Of a DNA stretch of 64,000 bases, positions 29,512 through 40,401 are shown piece after piece. The notes below the pieces were generated by a model. It made no database searches and was not told the origin of the DNA. It was given only the letters and a program-made list of their open reading frames with translations. The first letter of the stretch is position 1. The number at the start of each line of letters is the position of its first letter. The stretch is from positions 1 through 64,000 of the forward strand of contig JAKVHY010000019.1 of NCBI GenBank assembly GCA_023284085.1, in the 5' to 3' direction. The stretch is from Shewanella benthica. Its GTDB lineage: Bacteria; Pseudomonadota; Gammaproteobacteria; Enterobacterales; Shewanellaceae. The position numbers and the translations under genes were made by a program.

Positions 29512-30192
29512 TTATATCAGAGTTAAGTACACACAAAGGAAGTGACTTACCGCACCAGCGAGCACAAATAGATGCCATATTGCGTGGTTATAGGGAATGC
29601 GTTTACCTACATAGAATATCACCCCAAAACTGTAAAATAACCCACCAAGAATCAATAACTGAAAACCTAGCGCTGTCATCGAAGCGATAAGCTCATTCAT
29701 CACGGTTGCGCACAGCCAGCCCATTAATAAGTACAGGGCAACACTGAGCTTCTTGAAACGATTAATAAACAGGGTTTTAAACAATACTCCACCAAAAGCC
29801 AGGGACCAGATGGCGATGAGGATAATATTAGCCTTGGACCCATCCAGGGCGATGAGCATCAGAGGTGTATAGGTGCCAGCAATTAAAAAGTAGATGGCGC
29901 AATGATCGGCAATCTTAAGTCTGTGCTTCCAAACTGGAGAGGAGATCGAATGATATAACGTCGAGCAGGAGAAAAGTAAGACGATGCTGGCACAGTAGAT
30001 AACCAGTCCAAATAATTGAATGCCATCGAGTGTTTGCTGGCCTTTTATCAGAGAGAGTGCAAGCCCGATAATACCCGCCACAATACCCAGACCATGGCTT
30101 ATGCTATTTGCCATCTCTTCTTTATGACTATAGCCACTGCTATTGACTGAGACCGTCGATGCTTGCTGGGACAATGATTCTTCTAGTGGCAT
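29512..30192 (-). CDS. Hemolysin III family (TrhA-like) membrane protein
   Basis: A 226-residue protein with seven hydrophobic helices. HlyIII/PAQR hallmarks are EEMANSISHGLGIVAGIIG, LFSCSTLYHSI, DHCAIYFLIAGTYTPL and IPYNHAIWHLFVLAGAVSHF; their His, Asp and Ser residues form a zinc site in the PAQR fold. Despite the name these proteins are membrane homeostasis factors, implicated in lipid fluidity control, rather than proven hemolysins. A MITE-like repeat starts immediately upstream of its ATG, so the repeat must supply or displace its promoter and leader. Confidence 0.88.
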   Translation of the reverse strand: MPLEESLSQQASTVSVNSSGYSHKEEMANSISHGLGIVAGIIGLALSLIKGQQTLDGIQLFGLVIYCASIVLLFSCSTLYHSISSPVWKHRLKIADHCAIYFLIAGTYTPLMLIALDGSKANIILIAIWSLAFGGVLFKTLFINRFKKLSVALYLLMGWLCATVMNELIASMTALGFQLLILGGLFYSFGVIFYVGKRIPYNHAIWHLFVLAGAVSHFLCVYLTLI

Positions 30193-30459
30193 ATACCAAT
30201 TCCATTAAATTTATGGTTAATTCAGAGCTCTCTCAGGGCTGTTAATTCAAGGCGCATTGTTGAGGAAATGGTTATTCCCTTTTAAGACAATGCAACACAG
30301 AAGTAAAAGTCCTGAGAAGCTCACGTAGTGCGGTTTTAAAAACACTTTATGCTGCGCAAGTGGCTTTCGATATAGAATAACTATTAGCTTCAATCCCCTT
30401 ACTTGCCTACAGCGTTTTTAACTCCCGCTGAATGACCACTTACTTAATGGAACTGGTAT
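30193..30459. repeat. MITE-like element with terminal inverted repeats
   Basis: ATACCAATTCCATTAA at 30193-30208 and TTAATGGAACTGGTAT at 30444-30459 are inverted copies matching at 15 of 16 positions. The 267-base unit has no credible ORF, as expected of a small non-autonomous mobile repeat. It fills most of the gap between the hemolysin III gene and the next gene; the remaining 224 bases (30460-30683) show nothing I can name. Confidence 0.7.
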
Positions 30460-30683
30460 TGAACTTTCTCTTAAATCGTTTCGGTGGAGTCTAACAGTAA
30501 ATTCAGCATAAAACTACAATTGAGCGTACACGTGTAAGCTAAATTTGTCTCATCTAAATGAACTTTCTGCCTCTTTGGTAATCTGATTTTTATCGGTATG
30601 AGTTTCAGGGCGATATCTTGGTACTGGCTCAGTCACCGCACTTGAAGTGATGAGAACTGAACAGACTATGATAAACCACAGGG

Positions 30684-31736
30684 ATGATGTTATTGAAAGC
30701 GTTTCGCGTAGAGGAAGTTCTACTTAGTGAAAACAAGGAAGGACTGAAGGGGATAAAGGCGGATAGGTGTGCCGTTAATCTCGATATTCAGTTTGATACC
30801 TCCTTCGAGCCGCAAGAGCTGAACCATGAGCTGAATCATGATCTGAAGCCCTTTAGCTTATCCGCTTATGATCATGTAAATCTTGTAGCCAATAAGCTCA
30901 GGACGTCTTGGCTATTGGTGAGCATTCTGGTCATTAGCTGTCATCTGGCCCTGGTGTTTACCTTAAATATCCTCTGGACCTCCGCTCCCTTGTTATACTC
31001 TCAAGCTAAGCATGATGGCACCAAATCTGAAGTCCCTCTATTAAAAGGCCCTCAATTAAAAGCCTATATGTATTATCAAGCCCCAGCAATAGAGAAAAGC
31101 CGCTCTGAATTAATCGACAATTTAGGGCTAGAGCCTAAGCTTACTGCAGCCGATTTGACTGAGAGTGACGTGTCTCAGGTTCTGCTTAAGCCGAAATCAA
31201 AGCAGGACTCCTTTGTAGAGGACCCCGTGGTAATAGAAGCTAAACAATCTCTGGCTGAGCCAGAAGATTTTTCCAAGTCAAAGAACGCTTCATCTATGAG
31301 TCAATCTTCCTATTTCTTCTCCCCAGAACAAGAGAACAATGACGGGAGCGACAGGCTTAATATTTCAAATTTCAGTGCCTCCACTCAAAAATACCTTTCC
31401 CGTCAGAGAGAGGCGGCTCTGGGTGAACTTTTTGTCGCACAAGCTAATCAATATACCCGAACTAAAACGCTCAGTGAGATGGATGGCGAGATGATCATTC
31501 TCGAACTCCCTAAGGTCGACATCTTGAGTGATACAGAGACCTTAGGGGACGGGTTAGATCCGAACCGAATCGTCAAAAAGGGAGATACCTGCTATCGCAT
31601 CGTTAAAACACCCACTCCAATTAATCCCCACGCCGAGAATCTTGGCTATCCATTTCGCTGTGATGGCGACTCAGTTGCGGCGGCGTTAACACGAGCGATA
31701 GCAAAAAGAGTGCATAAAAGACCCATTAAGTCATAA
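30684..31736 (+). CDS. Unknown single-helix membrane protein
   Basis: A 350-residue protein I do not recognise. About 70 polar residues, probably cytoplasmic, precede one helix (LLVSILVISCHLALVFTLNI, residues 74-95); a long low-complexity stretch rich in Ser, Glu and Lys follows to about 240, then a compact C-terminal domain near residues 265-345 with two cysteines (GDTCYRIVKTPTPINPH and YPFRCDGDSVAAAL) that could form a disulfide. The layout resembles TonB- or TolA-like tethers with a periplasmic head, but no TonB motif is visible. The start is either of two tandem ATGs (30684 or 30687). A TPP riboswitch lies downstream; there is no evidence for a role in thiamine. Confidence 0.65.
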   Translation: MMLLKAFRVEEVLLSENKEGLKGIKADRCAVNLDIQFDTSFEPQELNHELNHDLKPFSLSAYDHVNLVANKLRTSWLLVSILVISCHLALVFTLNILWTSAPLLYSQAKHDGTKSEVPLLKGPQLKAYMYYQAPAIEKSRSELIDNLGLEPKLTAADLTESDVSQVLLKPKSKQDSFVEDPVVIEAKQSLAEPEDFSKSKNASSMSQSSYFFSPEQENNDGSDRLNISNFSASTQKYLSRQREAALGELFVAQANQYTRTKTLSEMDGEMIILELPKVDILSDTETLGDGLDPNRIVKKGDTCYRIVKTPTPINPHAENLGYPFRCDGDSVAAALTRAIAKRVHKRPIKS

Positions 31737-31913
31737 TACTTATGATGAAATAATTTGTTGGTCAATTACTTATTCTTAGCTTAAATATTCTCATTAAAAT
31801 TAATAAACCATTAATACAATGGTTTATGTTTTATTTTGCTATGATGTTTTTCGAGTTGTTATCTTTACAAAGGCCTTGTTAACTTTGATGTTTTAAGATT
31901 ATACTTCTCGCAT

Positions 31914-31995
31914 CTTGTCGGAGTGCCTATTGGCTGAGACCGTTTATTCGGGATCCGTTGAACCTGATCAGGTTAAAACCTGCGAAGGAAACAAG
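31914..31995 (+). promoter_or_regulatory. TPP riboswitch (THI element)
   Basis: P1 arms CTTGT (31914) and ACAAG (31991-31995) enclose the conserved TPP-binding segments GGAGTGCC, TTGGCTGAGA, TTGAACCTGATC and CCTGCGAAGGAAACAAG. It precedes thiC by about 240 bases and senses thiamine pyrophosphate to repress the whole thi operon. Confidence 0.95.
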
Positions 31996-34215
<2,220 letters not shown>

Positions 34216-34218
34216 CCT

Positions 34219-35796
34219 ATGGCAAATTTAGAGCCGACTTCGTCGGCTTTAAAGCCTGTTGTTTGGTCAATAGCAGGCTCTGACAGTGGTGGCGGTGCAG
34301 GTATTCAGGCGGATCTCGCCACCATGAATGATCTCGCTTGTCATGCTTGCACTGTGATCACCACGTTAACGGCTCAGAGCTCAGTCGCAGTCAATCTGGT
34401 TGAGCCGGTATCCGATGAGATGCTGCTGGCTCAACTCGATACCTTGCTACAAGACTTGCCACCCAAAGCGATAAAGATAGGTCTGTTGGCAAATCAGCGG
34501 CAGATAGATCTATTGAGTCGTTGGCTCGCCCTGGATCTTGATGATCACAAGAAGCGCAGTGGTACTGAGGTGGCGGTGATCTTAGATCCCGTGATGATAG
34601 CCAGTTGCGGTGACAGGCTAGATGGAGACGACACTCGTCTCGATTTTACGCCATTTAAAGGCTTGCTCACACTGATCACCCCAAATGCTTTTGAGCTGGG
34701 TGAGCTGGTGGGTCAAAGCTTAGCTGATATGTCCCAGTATCATCTCGCGGCTCAAGACTTGGCGCAATTACTCGACACCAATGTGTTGGCTAAAGGCGGG
34801 GATAAAGGTCCCGCCTGGCGAACTGACGCGGCCCAAGATATCTTTGTCTGTACTCACGCCATAGCTTGCTCTGAAATGCATCAAGGACGTAGTTTTTTGT
34901 TATCGAGTCCGCGCATCGCATCAAACAATAATCATGGTACCGGATGTACCTTAAGCTCGGCCATTGCCAGTGTGATGGCCTCAGGTTTTGTGCTTCATGA
35001 TGCTATTGTGGTGGCTAAAGCTTATGTGAGTGCCGGAATAAAGCACAGTTATCGTGTGGGTGGAGGACCCGGTCCATTAGCACGCACCGGATGGCCTAGA
35101 GAGCTGAGTAATTTTCCGAAAATTTCAAGCTTAGACGCTGGACCTTCTCTTCCTCGGGGGATCAAGTTTAAGGCCATAGACGAAAGGTTGGGCCTCTATC
35201 CCGTGGTGTCTGACTTGCCACTGTTAGAAACCTTGCTCAAAGCCGGGGCGAAAACGATTCAACTTAGGATAAAGGATGAGAATGATCCTCAACTTGAAGA
35301 CAAAATAGCCCAGGCCATCGCCTTAGGGCGGGATTATCAGGCTAAGGTCTTTATCAATGATTATTGGGAATTGGCACTCAAGCATAATGCCTATGGTGTG
35401 CATCTAGGTCAGGAAGATCTCTATGTTGCCGATCTTAAACGTATCGCTGACGCACAAATGGCCCTTGGCATATCGAGCCATAGCTATTTCGAGCTCATAC
35501 TCGCATCACAAATAACGCCTTCCTATATCGCACTGGGTCATATATTTCCTACGACCACTAAGGTGATGCCGTCGGCGCCTCAGGGCCTGATGAAACTGCA
35601 ACACTATGTGGACTTGTTTAAGGGCCACTATCCCTTAGTGGCGATTGGCGGCATAGATGCCAGCCGTATAGAAACCGTTAAGAGAACCGGGGTAGATGAT
35701 GTTGCTGTAGTCAGAGCGCTGACAGAATCAGAGCAGCCTGGCGCCACCTATAGAACCTTATCCTCTGCCTGGGAGCAAGCCAATGTCGCTGAGTAA
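34219..35796 (+). CDS. thiDE: ThiD-ThiE fusion: HMP-P kinase and thiamine phosphate synthase
   Basis: A 525-residue bifunctional enzyme. The N-terminal half (about residues 1-285) is ThiD of the ribokinase fold: SIAGSDSGGGAGIQADL, AIKIGLLAN, LDPVMIASCGDRL, LITPNAFELGEL and NNNHGTGCTLSSAIAS. It phosphorylates HMP and HMP-P. The C-terminal half (about 305-520) is ThiE, a TIM barrel joining HMP-PP and thiazole phosphate: TIQLRIKD, VFINDYWELA, GVHLGQEDL, PTTTKVMPSAPQG and VAIGGIDASRI. The last 14 bases overlap thiF. Fusion puts two consecutive steps on one chain. Confidence 0.95.
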   Translation: MANLEPTSSALKPVVWSIAGSDSGGGAGIQADLATMNDLACHACTVITTLTAQSSVAVNLVEPVSDEMLLAQLDTLLQDLPPKAIKIGLLANQRQIDLLSRWLALDLDDHKKRSGTEVAVILDPVMIASCGDRLDGDDTRLDFTPFKGLLTLITPNAFELGELVGQSLADMSQYHLAAQDLAQLLDTNVLAKGGDKGPAWRTDAAQDIFVCTHAIACSEMHQGRSFLLSSPRIASNNNHGTGCTLSSAIASVMASGFVLHDAIVVAKAYVSAGIKHSYRVGGGPGPLARTGWPRELSNFPKISSLDAGPSLPRGIKFKAIDERLGLYPVVSDLPLLETLLKAGAKTIQLRIKDENDPQLEDKIAQAIALGRDYQAKVFINDYWELALKHNAYGVHLGQEDLYVADLKRIADAQMALGISSHSYFELILASQITPSYIALGHIFPTTTKVMPSAPQGLMKLQHYVDLFKGHYPLVAIGGIDASRIETVKRTGVDDVAVVRALTESEQPGATYRTLSSAWEQANVAE

Positions 35797-36598
35797 TGCC
35801 GATTTTCTGCGCTACTCCAGGCAAATTTTATTGCCGGATGTGGGTGAGATAGGTCAGATTAACCTCTTGCAGGCCCATGTGGCCATTGTCGGTGTTGGTG
35901 GTCTGGGGCATCTGGTTGCTCAGTATCTGGCGGCAGCTGGTGTGGGTAACCTGACACTGATAGATGATGACAAAGTTGAGTTATCAAACTTGCCCAGGCA
36001 ACTGCTTTTTAGTGATAAGGATATAGGCGAGTATAAATCAGCGACTGCGGCCCATAAGCTCTCGAACGCTTATCTTGGCTGTAACTTGCAAGCCGTTACC
36101 GATAAATTAAGCGAACATAATCGTCAGGACTTACTGGCCCACATGGATCTTGTGTTCGATTGCACCGATGATTTTGGCACGCGTCAATTGATCAACTTAA
36201 CCTGCCTCCAAGTTAAGGCGCCATTAATAACGGCCGCGGTGGCTAACTTCAGTGGTCAGATTTTTATGGTCGACATGGAGTCTGCCCCCGATTCGGGCTG
36301 TTATGCATGTCTTTTTCCTCAAGACTCTCATCTCAGTCAGACCTGCCAGAGTGTTGGAGTCTTAGGCCCTATGGTTGGAGTGATGGCATCCATGCAGGCG
36401 CTGCTTGGGTTGAATTTACTCTTGGGGATCCTTGTGCCGACGGGAAAGTTACTCAGGTTCGATGGCCGAGCAATGCGGTGGCGTGAGGCGAGCATGAGTC
36501 GAGATCTAGAATGTCATGTGTGTGGTGGACGAGTGGAACAGCCCATGAGTCAATCCCAGATACCAGATTCAAGTTTACTTTGTGAAGGGGGTCATTAA
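35783..36598 (+). CDS. thiF: Sulfur carrier protein adenylyltransferase ThiF
   Basis: A 271-residue E1-like enzyme that adenylates the ThiS C-terminus and passes sulfur to it. It starts RYSRQILLPDVGEIGQ and has the nucleotide motif VAIVGVGGLGHLVAQYLAAAG, IDDDKVELSNLPRQLLF, and the catalytic-region DLVFDCTDDFGTRQLIN. Zinc-binding CxxC pairs are CYAC and CHVC. It begins inside the 3' end of thiDE and its stop shares a base with the thiS start (TAATG), so translation is coupled. Confidence 0.95.
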   Translation: MSLSNADFLRYSRQILLPDVGEIGQINLLQAHVAIVGVGGLGHLVAQYLAAAGVGNLTLIDDDKVELSNLPRQLLFSDKDIGEYKSATAAHKLSNAYLGCNLQAVTDKLSEHNRQDLLAHMDLVFDCTDDFGTRQLINLTCLQVKAPLITAAVANFSGQIFMVDMESAPDSGCYACLFPQDSHLSQTCQSVGVLGPMVGVMASMQALLGLNLLLGILVPTGKLLRFDGRAMRWREASMSRDLECHVCGGRVEQPMSQSQIPDSSLLCEGGH

Positions 36599-36840
36599 TG
36601 AGCCACAAAATATCCGCGAGTAATAGCAGCGAAACATCAATCAAAGTCATGCTCAACGATGAGCAGATTTTCTTATCCAGGGGTTTGAACGTACCAGGGT
36701 TACTCCAGCTGCAAAATATTGCCGCCAGTTCCGTTGCACTGGTACGTAACGGGCAGGTATTGCCTAAGTCACGCTGGAAAGAGACCTTGTGCCGTGATGG
36801 CGATCAATTTGAAGTATTTGCCCTAGTGGCGGGAGGCTAA
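36598..36840 (+). CDS. thiS: Sulfur carrier protein ThiS
   Basis: An 80-residue ubiquitin-like carrier ending in VAGG. The terminal glycine is adenylated by ThiF and converted to a thiocarboxylate that gives sulfur to the thiazole ring. [10 protein letters not shown] and [14 protein letters not shown] are the usual conserved parts. It is about 14 residues longer at the N-terminus than the 66-residue E. coli protein. It lies between thiF (1-base overlap) and thiG (one base apart). Confidence 0.95.
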   Translation: MSHKISASNSSETSIKVMLNDEQIFLSRGLNVPGLLQLQNIAASSVALVRNGQVLPKSRWKETLCRDGDQFEVFALVAGG

Positions 36841-36841
36841 A

Positions 36842-37612
36842 ATGTTAACCATTGCCGATCATCAATTTTCATCTCGACTGTTTACCGGTACGGGAAAATT
36901 TTCAACATCAGCCCTCATGTTAGCAGCCATCGAGTGTTCGGGCTCTCAACTTGTCACTATGGCGATGAAGCGACTCGATCTGAAAACGGGCAGCGATGAT
37001 ATCTTGCAGCCCTTGTTAAGCAGTGGGGTTAAACTCCTGCCCAATACATCCGGGGCCAGAAATGCCAAAGAGGCGGTCTTTGCGGCCGAACTTGCCAGAG
37101 AAATGTTGGGTACGAGCTGGATAAAACTTGAGATCCACCCCGATCCTAAGTATCTGATGCCGGATCCTATCGAAACCTTGGAAGCGGCTAAGATCCTCTG
37201 TGATAAAGGCTTCATTGTCTTGCCCTATGTCCATGCCGATCCGGTATTGTGCCGTCGACTCGAAGAAGTGGGTTGCGCCGCTGTGATGCCATTAGGCAGC
37301 CCTATCGGATCTAATCAAGGCCTAGTAACAGAGACCTTTCTGAAAATGATCATCGAGCAAGCCAGGGTGCCTGTGATCGTGGATGCCGGCATAGGTGCGC
37401 CTTCTCAGGCAACACGTGCCATGGAGCTTGGCGCCGATGCTGTACTGGTCAATACTGCTATCGCCAGTAGCCGGGATCCGGTAGCCATGGGTCGCTGTTT
37501 CGCCGCCGCGGTACAGACAGGAAGAGACGCTTATCTCGCCGGCTTAGGTCATGTGAACTCGGTCGCGAGTCAAACCAGTCCATTGACGGGGTTTCTTAAT
37601 GACACAATGTGA
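36842..37612 (+). CDS. thiG: Thiazole synthase ThiG
   Basis: A 256-residue TIM-barrel enzyme that condenses deoxyxylulose phosphate, dehydroglycine and ThiS-bound sulfur into the thiazole. The active-site lysine region [20 protein letters not shown], the phosphate-binding [12 protein letters not shown], and [31 protein letters not shown] are all intact. It acts in complex with ThiH, which is encoded next. Confidence 0.97.
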   Translation: MLTIADHQFSSRLFTGTGKFSTSALMLAAIECSGSQLVTMAMKRLDLKTGSDDILQPLLSSGVKLLPNTSGARNAKEAVFAAELAREMLGTSWIKLEIHPDPKYLMPDPIETLEAAKILCDKGFIVLPYVHADPVLCRRLEEVGCAAVMPLGSPIGSNQGLVTETFLKMIIEQARVPVIVDAGIGAPSQATRAMELGADAVLVNTAIASSRDPVAMGRCFAAAVQTGRDAYLAGLGHVNSVASQTSPLTGFLNDTM

Positions 37613-37630
37613 TTTTATCGGGATATGCCC

Positions 37631-38746
37631 ATGAGTTTCCTATCTTATCTTCAGGGGCTCTCCCGGGAAAAATTGAAATTAGCCCTCTATTCGGCCACGA
37701 GTGATGATGTGGAACGGGCGCTCAATTCGGCCGAGGGGGATCTCGATAGCCTACTCGCGCTGTTATCGCCCGCCGCAGAACCTTATATCGAACGGATGGC
37801 TCAGCAGTCGGTACGGCTGACAAGGCAGAGATTCGGCGCCAATATAGGCATGTATTTACCCCTATATCTGTCGAATTTATGTGCCAACGAGTGTGATTAT
37901 TGTGGCTTTAGCATGAGTAATAAGCTGAAACGCAAGACATTAAATGGCTCGGAACTCGAAGCCGAGATGGCGGTGATTAAAAAACTAGGTTACGACTCCA
38001 TCTTGTTAGTCTCCGGAGAGCATGAAACCAAAGTCGGCATCGATTACTTTAAACAGGTATTACCTCAGGTTAAGAATCGGTTCAGTTATTTAGCCATGGA
38101 AGTGCAGCCATTGGCCGAGCATGAGTACGCTGAGCTGGTGGGACTGGGTCTCGATGCCGTGATGATATATCAAGAGACTTATAATCCCCAGACCTATGCC
38201 AAGCACCACACCCGAGGCAAGAAAAAGGATTTCGCCTATCGCTTAGATACGCCTGAGCGTGTTGCCAAAGCCGGGGTAGATAAGGTTGGACTCGGGGTTC
38301 TGTTAGGCCTGGATGACTGGCGCTTGGATGCACTCTTGTTAGGCCATCACCTTGTTTATCTTGAGTCTAAGTACTGGCGTACCCGTTACAGTGTCTCATT
38401 GCCTAGATTGAGGCCTTGTACAGGTGGGATAACCCCTAAGGTTGAGCTGACCGATAAGGGCTTAGTGCAACTTATCTGTGCATTCAGGCTATTTAATCAG
38501 CAGCTGGATATTAGTTTATCGACTCGGGAAGCGCCACAACTCAGAGATAATCTGTTTTCACTCGGGATAACCAACTTAAGTGCCGGAAGCTCGACTCAAC
38601 CCGGCGGTTATGTCAATCCGGATACTGAGTTAGATCAGTTTGAGATCAGTGATGATAGAACCCCGGCACAGGTGAGTCATGCGATGAAACAAAGGGGATT
38701 AAATCCGGTGTGGAAAGATTGGGAGTCGGCCTGGATCGCAGGTTAG
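37631..38746 (+). CDS. thiH: 2-iminoacetate synthase ThiH
   Basis: A radical-SAM tyrosine lyase of about 371 residues that splits tyrosine into p-cresol and dehydroglycine for ThiG. The CxxxCxxC cluster motif is LCANECDYCGFSM. YDSILLVSGEHE, MEVQPL, YQETYNPQTYAKHHTRGKKKDF and RYSVSLPRLRPCTGG follow the family. ATG 37631 is preferred to 37625 because GGGA is seven bases upstream of it. Use of ThiH rather than the oxygen-dependent oxidase ThiO fits growth without oxygen. It is the last gene of the thi operon. Confidence 0.97.
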   Translation: MSFLSYLQGLSREKLKLALYSATSDDVERALNSAEGDLDSLLALLSPAAEPYIERMAQQSVRLTRQRFGANIGMYLPLYLSNLCANECDYCGFSMSNKLKRKTLNGSELEAEMAVIKKLGYDSILLVSGEHETKVGIDYFKQVLPQVKNRFSYLAMEVQPLAEHEYAELVGLGLDAVMIYQETYNPQTYAKHHTRGKKKDFAYRLDTPERVAKAGVDKVGLGVLLGLDDWRLDALLLGHHLVYLESKYWRTRYSVSLPRLRPCTGGITPKVELTDKGLVQLICAFRLFNQQLDISLSTREAPQLRDNLFSLGITNLSAGSSTQPGGYVNPDTELDQFEISDDRTPAQVSHAMKQRGLNPVWKDWESAWIAG

Positions 38747-38878
38747 ATTGACTCTTGGATATGTTTAACGGTATTTAAATCGGGTTTATGTGACTTCAGA
38801 ACCTATAGTTTAACTGTACTTTTACCTGGTGCTGATTGATAATTGAGCAAACATAAAGTTAACGTTGGAGCTAAGGGT

Positions 38879-39136
38879 ATGCAAATTCCTCCAAGTAATG
38901 TATCGGGTCTGGCCGGCTTACAAAGCGCCCAGTCCGGACTGACTCAAGCGACTATCGATGTCGCTAAGCCTGCTAGTGTAGATGTTAAAACAGTTGCAGC
39001 GCGACCTGTTGAAGAAGTCGATAAAACACAAGCTCTTGTCTCGGCAATAGCGGCTGAGCAGCAAGGCGAAGCCGCTGTGGACGTGATCGCAACGTCATCG
39101 GAGACCTTAGGTACTATTATTAACCTGGAGGTGTAG
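38879..39136 (+). CDS. Small flagellar-rod-like protein
   Basis: About 85 residues. ATG 38879 has GGAG eight bases before it; an upstream TTG (38843) has none. The N-terminus MQIPPSNVSGLAGLQSAQSGL and the C-terminus (ALVSAIAAEQQGEAAVDVI, TLGTIINLEV) resemble the two short helices that pair in axial flagellar proteins (rod, hook and HAP family), here brought together with almost nothing between. Such mini proteins exist outside flagellar loci and their role is unknown. Its last codons contain the ribosome binding site (GGAGG) of the next gene, so the two are linked. Confidence 0.6.
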   Translation: MQIPPSNVSGLAGLQSAQSGLTQATIDVAKPASVDVKTVAARPVEEVDKTQALVSAIAAEQQGEAAVDVIATSSETLGTIINLEV

Positions 39137-39141
39137 TTGTC

Positions 39142-40398
39142 ATGTTAGGGGGGAGGGTTCCACCTGATATTCAGCTTGCACCGAGAGCATCGTCGATATC
39201 ATATTCGGCGAATTCTGCTGAGGCAGGTTCAGTGTCCAGATCGATGTTGAGTGCCCCAATTTCAACACCGCTTCCAGCCAAAGTAAGTCCTGTTAACCAT
39301 ACATCAGCCAGTCCAAATGTGGGCTTAGATAAAACTGCTAGCCTACATTCATCGAATATTGTCAATTTAAGCCGTGGACCAGCAAATTTAGCCACAGATG
39401 ACCATTTGGCTTTAGTCTCGCAACCCATCTCCAGAGCGAGTGACACTAAGCTAAGTGTCAATTTATCGGGCTCAAACTCAAGCCAGCCAAGTTTTAGCCT
39501 CAATTTAGGTCCCCTGACGGTTAACGGGTTAGTCAGCCCCAAAAAACAAGCTATAGAGCTATCACCTAGGTTCAGCTCCCACAGTGTTGTGAGTGATCCT
39601 CTGCCTGATATCAAGCCATTCGATACTCCTGATACAAAGCCTCAGGGCCAGCAAGCTCACAATAATATGCAGGATCGGGGAGGGGGCTCGGCTGAAGAGG
39701 AGATGGAACCGATATTCACGCCTTTTGCAGCCGTTGGGCGACTTGTCAACGCAGACGAAGGCGATGCACAAGAGGTAGATGCGAAGCAGGACGCCATCGC
39801 GTTACTGGAACAGCAGCTTCTTCAAGAGCTATCGAGTCGAGATGCGGAAGTCAAAGCCCACGAGCAGTCCCACTCTACCGTGGGTGGCAATCTGGCGCAA
39901 AGTCCACAATTTAGCTATGAAAAGGGCAGTGATGGCCGCCGCTATGCGGTCGATGGCGAAGTTCTGATAGATATTTCTGTGGTGGCGGGGGATCCCCTTG
40001 CGACGGTCAACAAGATGAAAAAGGTTTATGCGGCGGCGATGGCACCGATTAACCCTTCGATGGCCGATATTCGAGTGGCATCCGAGGCACTGAAAAACCT
40101 CAATGACGCCAAGGCTCAGCTCGTCGATGTGTTTACTGTGTCACCCTCGATTGAACTGATTAACCAGCAGATACCTACAAGTCCCGATCCAACTTCAGAG
40201 TCGAATACTGAATCGAGTTCAGAGTCTGCCCCTTTTGGGCGGCCGACTGGCACCCTATCTTTTGGGTCTGAACGAATCGCCAAGCACTATGCTGCCAATG
40301 CCTTTACTGAAGATGTTTATCCTAAAGCTGATTCTTTATTTGTCGATAATAACGTGTCAAACGTTAATATCACTCTTAGTGTCAACGCGCTGGTATAA
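39142..40398 (+). CDS. SprA-related putative metalloprotease
   Basis: A 418-residue protein. The first 220 residues are Ser/Pro/Asn-rich and probably disordered, with no clear signal peptide. A conserved domain at about residues 225-335 has RDAEVKAHEQSHSTVGG, with an HExxH zinc-protease motif (H240, E241, H244), then FSYEKGSDGRRYAVDGEV, IDISVVAGDPLATVNKMKKV and AAAMAPINPSMADIRVA, matching the SprA-related (PF12118) pattern. The remaining tail is low complexity. Protease activity is predicted, not shown. Its stop is only three bases from the convergent LysR gene. Confidence 0.8.
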   Translation: MLGGRVPPDIQLAPRASSISYSANSAEAGSVSRSMLSAPISTPLPAKVSPVNHTSASPNVGLDKTASLHSSNIVNLSRGPANLATDDHLALVSQPISRASDTKLSVNLSGSNSSQPSFSLNLGPLTVNGLVSPKKQAIELSPRFSSHSVVSDPLPDIKPFDTPDTKPQGQQAHNNMQDRGGGSAEEEMEPIFTPFAAVGRLVNADEGDAQEVDAKQDAIALLEQQLLQELSSRDAEVKAHEQSHSTVGGNLAQSPQFSYEKGSDGRRYAVDGEVLIDISVVAGDPLATVNKMKKVYAAAMAPINPSMADIRVASEALKNLNDAKAQLVDVFTVSPSIELINQQIPTSPDPTSESNTESSSESAPFGRPTGTLSFGSERIAKHYAANAFTEDVYPKADSLFVDNNVSNVNITLSVNALV

Positions 40399-40401
40399 TC
40401 G

